A stretch of DNA of 64,000 nt from Mongoliibacter ruber (GTDB lineage Bacteria; Bacteroidota; Bacteroidia; Cytophagales; Cyclobacteriaceae). Of this stretch, positions 58,143-64,000 are shown in pieces; the stretch's first letter is position 1; each line of letters starts with the position of its first letter. The position numbers and the translations under genes are program-made. Under the pieces are notes generated by a model. The model had not been told where the DNA came from and made no database searches. It saw nothing but the letters and a program-made list of their open reading frames with translations. The stretch is taken from the NCBI RefSeq assembly GCF_003003005.1, contig NZ_PVTR01000001.1, positions 678,517-742,516 of the forward strand, written 5' to 3'.

Positions 58143-59560
58143 AAACCCCAAACACTTAAATGGCCATGAGTGATGACACTCACGGTGAGGAGGAAATACG
58201 ATTGAAATAAAGAGGAAATATGGTAGAAATACGATTGAAATACAATAGAAATAAGGCTATGGACTAATGCGAAGTGATGTTTTCAATGCTTTTATATTTC
58301 TAGTTTAGGCCTTAGAATCCATTTATTGGTAAAGGTGGTGCGTTATCCGAAGGTTGTACCTTCGGATTTATGAGTCTTGAGCTTTTAGCTCAAAAGAATA
58401 CTAAAATCCTTATCCGGCAATCCCACATCCACAATCCGCCCAACCACAATTTATCGATCATACAATCACTAATACCCTCACCCCCGCCCCCTCTCCCTTA
58501 ATGGTGAGGGGAGAAACCCTTTGCTTAGAGTTCATTTGTAGTTGGAAATACAAAAGCAATAATCCCTAGTGAAATAGATTATCTCAGACCCCAAAGGGGT
58601 CATATGTTTATAGCCTTGGGTTTTAACCCGAGGAAAATAATTGACGTTGTGATTTTGTCTTTTGGCCGCATTATGCTTGCTATTGAACAAAGCTTTTCGC
58701 CAAAAACAGGGATGTGGAAGATGACCTCACCTTGAATGTATAGAAATACTATTAACAACCCAAGCGTATTGAAAACCCCAAACGCTTAAATGGCCATGAG
58801 TGAAGACACTCACGGCGGCGAAGAAATAAAGAGGAAATACAGTAGAAATACGATTGAAATAAGGCTAAGGACTAAGGCGAAGTGATGTTTTCAATGCTTT
58901 TGTATTTCTAGTTTCGGCCTTAGAATCCATTTATTGGTAAAGGTAGTGCGTTATCCGAAGGTTGTACCTTCGGATTTATGAGTCTTGAGCTTTTAGCTCA
59001 AAAAGAAACTAAAAATCCATATCCAGCAGTCACACAGTACAACCATCTGGCAAAGTAGAAATACGATTGAAATCGAAGTGCAACGTAGATTCCGAGAACG
59101 AAGAGAATCGGGATACAGTAGAAATACAATTAACAACCCAAGCGTATTGAAAACTCCAAACGCTTAAATGGCCATGAGTGAAGACACTCACGGCGGCGAA
59201 ATAATCCCTAGTGGAATAGATTATCTCAGACCCCAAAGGGGTCATATGTTTATAGCCTCGGGTTTTAACCCGAGAAAAATAATTGACGTTGTGATTTTGG
59301 CTTTTGGCCGCATTATGCTTGCTATTGAACAAAGCTTTTCGCCAAAAACAGGGATGTGGAAAATGAACTCACCTTGAATGTATAGAAATACAATAGAAAT
59401 AAGGCTAAGGACTAAAGCGAATTGAAAACCCCAAACACCGAATGTTCAGGAGTTGTGAAAAACAACTAGAATTCAGCTTTGCCAGAGGTTCAGCTTATTG
59501 ATAGAAAAAAGCGATAGTGTCTGATCACCGTCCTGTAGGGACAGCCTAAAAATCTATGAC
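58138..59560. repeat. Noncoding repeat island with four head copies
   Basis: 1.4 kb without a real gene, built from diverged modules. Head module (ATTGAAAACCCCAAAC..., then a GAGTG/CACTC hairpin) at 58138, 58768, 59146 and 59421. Module B (AAGGCTAAGGACTAAGGCGA... with hairpin CCGAAGGT-TGT-ACCTTCGG) at 58253-58410, 58861-59014 and a 20-base stub at 59401. Module C (AATCCCTAGTG... with GACCCC-AAA-GGGGTC) at 58558-58750 and 59200-59390. Short GAAATAC(A/G)ATTGAAATA microrepeats link the modules, and a CCCTCACCCCCGCCCCCTCT stretch lies near 58478. Small open frames within it differ between copies and are not supported. Confidence 0.85.
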
Positions 59561-59610
59561 ATTCGCCATTTCCTTAACAATTTAACTTTTAACGATCTGA
59601 ATGTCTTTCA

Positions 59611-60822
59611 TCAATTCCCCAGTACCTCCACCTCTTTTCCAGCATCTGCAAGTATATTTTTGAAAAGTGGGTAGTAATAATTCCAGAAAAAACTGGTTGG
59701 TTGGGAATAGTCTTCAGCATGAAGGAATAATCGGTACAGCCTTGCCAAAGCATAAAAGCGATGTGAGGTGTCATTCATACGCATATCAGCAAAATCTCCG
59801 CTGAAATAGAAAAATTTCCCCTTTTCCCCCAGATTTCTACTTACTGCAGCAGGAAAAAACCGGGGCAATCCCATGTCCCTTAATTTATTGATCCCTGATT
59901 CTGTAGGGGATATTTCATAATAGGAAATCACATCATATTCTCTGCTGACCAACACAATATCAATCCAATAAGGATATTTGACTATTTCAGGTATACCATA
60001 GCGCTTTTGGTTCTTTTGATCGGACATGATACTGGGGACATCCTTGTTGATATCCAGTCCTGACTCTAAAATCTCAAGTCTTCCCATTTCATGCAAAAAC
60101 ACCAATCCTGAACCTTTGAAACTCCAATCTCCGTTATGCTGCTGTATATAGGTATCGACCATCCATCTAGGCAATTCGTTATTGATAAGTGTGTCCAACT
60201 CATCAAAGTAGCGGGCAATCCATCCTGTCCACTTGATACCCACAAGTTCTTCCACCTGCATCCTGATATCTATAGGTGTTGGACTCGCCATGGTATTGAA
60301 TTCAGCAATTATAAATTTCTCTTTTTCTATGGCAGCGGCCATAAAATCCACATCGGCTTGATCCATTCCACCATAGATTTTTTGAGACCTATAGTCATCA
60401 GGGTCTTGGCCAAAATCATTTTCATACACTCCATAGGTATCTGCAAAATATACCAAGCTACTCCTGTCAAGTAGTCTTGATTTCATCTCGGCATCAATAG
60501 TATTGAAGTCTGCAATCTTACCCTCATCTATAGTGCTTCCTGGAAAATACCCAAAGTAGTCAGTGGAAGTATCGTAAGGGCTTCCGTCATATTTGAGGTA
60601 TTTCAGGTGGTTGAGCGTCCAGTGGATTCCTTGATGTTCCTGCGCAGACTCATTTGGGACTGTTTTGTCCAAAACCACGACGTTCAGCACAGCACTTGGC
60701 ATAAATAGCCAAATTAGAAAACTCGTCAATGGGACAATTCCGAAAATCAAGACCAAAAAACTGACCGATTTGATCAGCAATAGCGTTTCTTGTGGAATCG
60801 TTTTTCTGGTAGTTTTTGACAT
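59611..60822 (-). CDS. Membrane-anchored protein of unknown function
   Basis: 403 aa. One N-terminal membrane helix (SVSFLVLIFGIVPLTSFLIWLF) anchors a large soluble domain likely outside the membrane, with VYFADTYGVYENDFGQDPDD, FIIAEFNTMASP and KGKFFYFSGDFAD as distinct blocks. I recall no family. It is the last gene of the polysaccharide-export-like operon: its ATG shares a base with the YaiO-like stop, so it is tightly coupled. Confidence 0.7.
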   Translation of the reverse strand: MSKTTRKTIPQETLLLIKSVSFLVLIFGIVPLTSFLIWLFMPSAVLNVVVLDKTVPNESAQEHQGIHWTLNHLKYLKYDGSPYDTSTDYFGYFPGSTIDEGKIADFNTIDAEMKSRLLDRSSLVYFADTYGVYENDFGQDPDDYRSQKIYGGMDQADVDFMAAAIEKEKFIIAEFNTMASPTPIDIRMQVEELVGIKWTGWIARYFDELDTLINNELPRWMVDTYIQQHNGDWSFKGSGLVFLHEMGRLEILESGLDINKDVPSIMSDQKNQKRYGIPEIVKYPYWIDIVLVSREYDVISYYEISPTESGINKLRDMGLPRFFPAAVSRNLGEKGKFFYFSGDFADMRMNDTSHRFYALARLYRLFLHAEDYSQPTSFFWNYYYPLFKNILADAGKEVEVLGN

Positions 60823-62051
60823 TAGAACCTGAATTCAGTACCTATCGATATATTAAGGTTGTTTCGGAAATTCGTAGCTGAGAGCTCATCCCGTGAGTAA
60901 CCCACAAAACCAAAACCCATCCATCTATCAGTCCAGAGGTGTTGATAGCCTAATCTCAACCTGTAGGAATTGAGCAATTGACTTTGAAAATCTCTATTTT
61001 CTTCATCGGGTGACACTCCAGTTGAAAACTGGGCACTGAAGAAATCCTCTGGTCCTTTAAAGTAATACCGTGCTTGGATATTTCCGGAGGTAGAGGAACC
61101 TCCTTGACCTGGTATATAGTTTAGCCTAAGATTCACCCACCAATTGCTCACATACTTACCCAATGAGCCCGTGTAAATATGGGTGTTTTCGGTAAACATC
61201 AGGAGCCTGTAACCTCCTTCTATCTCCCATGCTTTTTTCAAATTCCAGAAAACAGAACCTCCAAACCTGAAGCTTGGAAAAAAGGAAGCATTGGAAACAC
61301 CCAAGTTTATATAACCGTAGGAATTTTCTCCCAAAGAAGGAAAAGCATCTACCTCATATTGGGTTCCTCTGCCATCAAAGCGGTCAGAATGGGTGATTCT
61401 GCCGATGATGGATCCGGTTAGGTTCGTTCTTGTCCTGCCATACACCGAATAGGTGTTCCAAGGTGTAAGTGCACCACGAAAATTGTCATAATCATACGTC
61501 GCACCCACTGCATTGATCCGTGTAAATCGCTGGACCTGTCGGATGTAATTCAGCAAGCCGTCGATTTTTGCTCCTTTGTTAAAAAGCTCATTGGCCAAGG
61601 CCAAGGCCTCTTTGTATTCTTCTGTGTAATATAAATGCCTGGATTTGCGGTATTTTAAGTTAGTAGAACTTGGCCCTACTTTTTCCAAGCCTAATTCAAT
61701 GATCTCTTTTGCTTTTTCATAGTCTTCAGCATAAAATAAATTATCCACGTAGGCCAAATAAGCATCTTCGTATTGGGGTGAAATGGTAATTGCCTGATCC
61801 AAGTAGTAGGAAGCCGAGTCGTACTTGCCATCCCAAGAATAGGACCTGCCAATAAGAATATGGTAATCGCTATAATTGGGATATCTCTCCAATACCATTT
61901 TAGCCATTTTTCTGCCTTCATCCCTTTTACCATCCAGAATCAACTTGCGTGCTTCCAAAAACTTCGCATCCGGATCAAAACTTTCCTGAGCTTGCAACAC
62001 GGCCACTATACCAATTGTCAGCAAAAAGAACATCAATATTGTTTTTTTCAT
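60822..62051 (-). CDS. YaiO-like outer-membrane protein with TPR repeats
   Basis: 409 aa. Signal peptide (MFFLLTIGIVAVLQAQ); about 130 residues of TPR-like helices (YSDYHILIGRSYSWDGKYDS, AYVDNLFYAEDYEKA); then a beta-barrel of about 250 residues with alternating aromatic strands, ending in IGTEFRF, the C-terminal Phe that BAM recognises. This is the YaiO outer-membrane layout, often beside exopolysaccharide glycosyltransferases. A role in export of the polymer is inference. Confidence 0.85.
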   Translation of the reverse strand: MKKTILMFFLLTIGIVAVLQAQESFDPDAKFLEARKLILDGKRDEGRKMAKMVLERYPNYSDYHILIGRSYSWDGKYDSASYYLDQAITISPQYEDAYLAYVDNLFYAEDYEKAKEIIELGLEKVGPSSTNLKYRKSRHLYYTEEYKEALALANELFNKGAKIDGLLNYIRQVQRFTRINAVGATYDYDNFRGALTPWNTYSVYGRTRTNLTGSIIGRITHSDRFDGRGTQYEVDAFPSLGENSYGYINLGVSNASFFPSFRFGGSVFWNLKKAWEIEGGYRLLMFTENTHIYTGSLGKYVSNWWVNLRLNYIPGQGGSSTSGNIQARYYFKGPEDFFSAQFSTGVSPDEENRDFQSQLLNSYRLRLGYQHLWTDRWMGFGFVGYSRDELSATNFRNNLNISIGTEFRF

Positions 62052-62057
62052 ATTGCC

Positions 62058-63515
62058 TTAATTTTGAGTGACACCTACCTCTTGTTTATCGACAGCCTTT
62101 TTGAAACCAGATCGGATCATGATTCCCCAGCCACCTTTGCCTTTGAGGAAATCCCAATGTCCTTTTAATCCCCACCATACTACTCTTGGGTGAATGATAA
62201 ATGGTTCCAGCAATACTATTTTCAAAAGGCTACGGAGGTCTTTTTTATTCTTGTAATTGTTGTAGGCCATTTGCTCGTACAGAATGCTAAATGACGAAAT
62301 CAAGACCGAAAAGAAGTAAATCAAAACAAACAATGCCACCAAGTAAATTGCAGAAAAGTCTCCGGTAATGATCATGGCCAAGGTGTAGATGACACCAATG
62401 GTCTCCATTATCGGGGCATTTTTTTCGTAGATACTCCAAAAAGGAAATGAAATCATACCCAGAATGCCATACTTTGGATTCATCCCTATTTTCTTATGCA
62501 GCTGTAAAGTTTCGATTGTTCCTCTCATCCACCGGTTACGCTGTCTTGACAGAATCTCTTCGGATTCAGGCACTTCAGTCCAACACAACGGATCGGGAAC
62601 AAATCCTACCTTGTAGGGGACCTTTTCTTCTTCCATGTACCTTCTCATTCGGACTATAAGCTCCATATCTTCACCCACTGTTTGCGGAAAGTAGCCACCT
62701 ACTTTAAGGACAATTTCTCTGTTGAAAAAGCCAAAAGCCCCTGAAATCAACATCAGTCCATTAATCCTGGTCCAAGCCATTCTACCCATCAGGAAAGACC
62801 TGAAATATTCGATAACCTGGAATTTTCCTAAAAGTGAATCCGGAACCCTGTAATCAGTAACAGTACCATCTTTGACCTCACAGTTGTTCGCTACTCCAAT
62901 CACACCTCCTACAGCGATCACTTTTCGATTTGTCTCTTCCATAAATGGTCTGACCATTCTGGTAAGTGATCCAGACGAAAGAATACAGTCAACATCAATA
63001 CAGGCAATGACATCCATGGTAGACACATTGATACCGGCGTTGAGGGCATCAGCTTTTCCTCCGTTTTCTTTATCCACAAAAGTGAGCTTTGAAAAAGATC
63101 GGTTGGTGGATTTATAAATAGCACGGATTGGCTTGCAATCAATACTTGGATTGAAAGCAAAGTCTGTTTTGACCAGATCGAAGCTTTCAATCATTTTTTC
63201 TACAGAATCGTCCTTGGAGCCGTCATTGACAATGATCACCTCAAACTTGGAATAGTGTAGCGTCATTAAACTTTTAGCGTTCTGGACTATATTCAGGCCT
63301 TCATTATAGGCAGGTGCAATAATGGAAATGCTTGGGGAAACTGGGCTGGTAACGACATCAAGGTAATCAGCAAACTTGTTTTTGCGCAGGTGGTCCCGCA
63401 TCTCAAGGGCTGATAATACAGTCATGATCAGGTAAGAAACAATGATGAAGAAACTGTATAATAAGAACAATATCCCCAGAATTTCTATCAGTATTTCAAA
63501 TAAGAGGCTATACAT
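62058..63515 (-). CDS. Family 2 membrane glycosyltransferase (poly-GlcNAc-synthase-like)
   Basis: 485 aa. An N-terminal membrane helix; GT2 domain with SIIAPAYNEGLNIVQNAKSL, EVIIVNDGSKDDS, ACIDVDCIL (DxD), GEDMELIVR and RQRNRWMRGT (QxxRW); then two or three C-terminal helices. This is the processive beta-glycan synthase pattern of PgaC/IcaA type. Polymer identity is unknown. It precedes the YaiO-like gene by 6 bases and overlaps the HEAT-repeat gene by 8. Confidence 0.9.
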   Translation of the reverse strand: MYSLLFEILIEILGILFLLYSFFIIVSYLIMTVLSALEMRDHLRKNKFADYLDVVTSPVSPSISIIAPAYNEGLNIVQNAKSLMTLHYSKFEVIIVNDGSKDDSVEKMIESFDLVKTDFAFNPSIDCKPIRAIYKSTNRSFSKLTFVDKENGGKADALNAGINVSTMDVIACIDVDCILSSGSLTRMVRPFMEETNRKVIAVGGVIGVANNCEVKDGTVTDYRVPDSLLGKFQVIEYFRSFLMGRMAWTRINGLMLISGAFGFFNREIVLKVGGYFPQTVGEDMELIVRMRRYMEEEKVPYKVGFVPDPLCWTEVPESEEILSRQRNRWMRGTIETLQLHKKIGMNPKYGILGMISFPFWSIYEKNAPIMETIGVIYTLAMIITGDFSAIYLVALFVLIYFFSVLISSFSILYEQMAYNNYKNKKDLRSLLKIVLLEPFIIHPRVVWWGLKGHWDFLKGKGGWGIMIRSGFKKAVDKQEVGVTQN

Positions 63516-64000
63516 TTGTCAGGACAGGGTCGTTTAGGTGTAAACATATTTTTCTTTCCCAATCATCAGCTGATTCCCCAAAGTATTCTTCAAACACAAT
63601 TTTATTAAGCGTGTAGATGGCCTTCATGGCAGCTTTTTTTATGTCAAAATCCTCAGTAACTTGGCTCAATTCAAATAAAGCAACCAAGGATATTTTGTCT
63701 CCAATATTCTGAATTAGACTTACCGCTTCTTTTACCAAATCTTTATTTTCAGACTTGAGGTCGGCGTAGATTACATCTAGGCTTTCGACAAATCCAAACA
63801 TGTTGAAACAGCGAAGGATTTCGATTTTTTCTGGGTCACCCGCTTGGGGGTAATAATTGTTCAAAAACTCCAGTTGATCGACCAATCCCAAATATCTGAT
63901 CAATTTGACTCCAAAGACCCGTACACTTTCATTTTCGGACTCCAAAAGGAAAGATACATTTCTGTTATTTTTGGTATAGCGGATGATGCGGTAATATATC
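63508..64000 (-). CDS. HEAT-repeat protein, N-terminal part missing
   Basis: The frame is open to the right edge of the window (about 164 residues visible), so the true start lies outside; the TTG at 63945 is only an internal codon. Helical pairs such as EKIEILRCFNMFGFVESLDV, VKEAVSLIQNIGDKISLVAL and DIKKAAMKAIYTLNKI show HEAT-like repeats. It is upstream of and overlaps the GT2 gene by 8 bases, so it is likely a regulatory or assembly partner in polysaccharide synthesis. Confidence 0.75.
   Translation of the reverse strand, partial: IYYRIIRYTKNNRNVSFLLESENESVRVFGVKLIRYLGLVDQLEFLNNYYPQAGDPEKIEILRCFNMFGFVESLDVIYADLKSENKDLVKEAVSLIQNIGDKISLVALFELSQVTEDFDIKKAAMKAIYTLNKIVFEEYFGESADDWERKICLHLNDPVLTNV

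Noticed and set aside
59168-59377. 69-aa ORF in the repeat island (MAMSEDTHGG...RGHMFIASGF)
   Set aside because: It spans the head module and module C of the repeat. Module C also occurs at 58558-58750, but there a different sequence precedes it and the combined frame is not kept; no ribosome site or conserved protein pattern was seen.
58138-59560. CRISPR-like array
   Set aside because: The repeats are long (up to about 190 bases), diverged, of several types and unevenly spaced; there are no short identical direct repeats with equal spacers and no cas genes.

Overview
The window comes from a Bacteroidota chromosome, most likely order Cytophagales and near the Cyclobacteriaceae. Evidence: A+T-rich coding sequence, a proteorhodopsin-type rhodopsin next to lycopene cyclase and Blh, adjacent glycine-lipid acyltransferases (GlsA/GlsB type), DUF4920 and YaiO-type proteins, and several TAnnTTTG promoter-like elements. 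I saw no tRNA, rRNA, CRISPR array, transposase or phage structural gene. The family placement is inference.

Layout. 1-875: 3' part of a PlsC-like acyltransferase. 1075-19489: four consecutive very large genes (2098, 1106, 2278 and 646 aa) with gaps of 3, 4 and 12 nt, all of unknown function. This is the strongest candidate for an undescribed system. The first protein carries about 16 beta-rich repeats of about 66 aa and a DUF6603-like C-terminal block. The other three have conserved-looking blocks but no assignable function. 19672-27291: housekeeping genes (mnmH, hppD, a phosphohexomutase, a lipoprotein, an AstE/AspA-like amidohydrolase, murB, a deoxycytidylate deaminase-like gene). 27568-34412: DUF202 and TerC membrane proteins, convergent ppx and ppk1 sharing a two-way terminator, and gyrB.

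34791-37609: phototrophy operon. A DTE-motif proton-pumping rhodopsin (Met at the colour-tuning site) is followed by a strong hairpin, then lycopene cyclase (crtY) and beta-carotene dioxygenase (blh), which make retinal. 37606-49588: a CoA-binding protein, the glsA-glsB pair, an SDR, a secreted unknown, an rRNA methyltransferase-like protein, a class III aminotransferase, an orphan membrane protein, a penicillin-acylase-type Ntn hydrolase, msrB and a D-threonine aldolase-like enzyme. 49615-52845: a compact polysaccharide operon (membrane polymerase-like protein, deacetylase, glycosyltransferase). 52882-55859: envelope and redox genes (CxxCH lipoprotein, DUF4920, secreted MsrA) and two small enzymes or unknowns. 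56118-58142: LtaS/sulfatase-like membrane phosphotransferase, whose stop codon lies in the first copy of a noncoding repeat island (58139-59560). 59611-64000: a second polysaccharide-export-like operon read leftward (HEAT-repeat protein, family 2 glycosyltransferase, YaiO-like TPR/outer-membrane barrel, membrane-anchored unknown).

Large-scale pattern: nine convergent gene pairs occur, and three of them overlap by exactly the same tetranucleotide, CTAA, which supplies TAA on one strand and TAG on the other.
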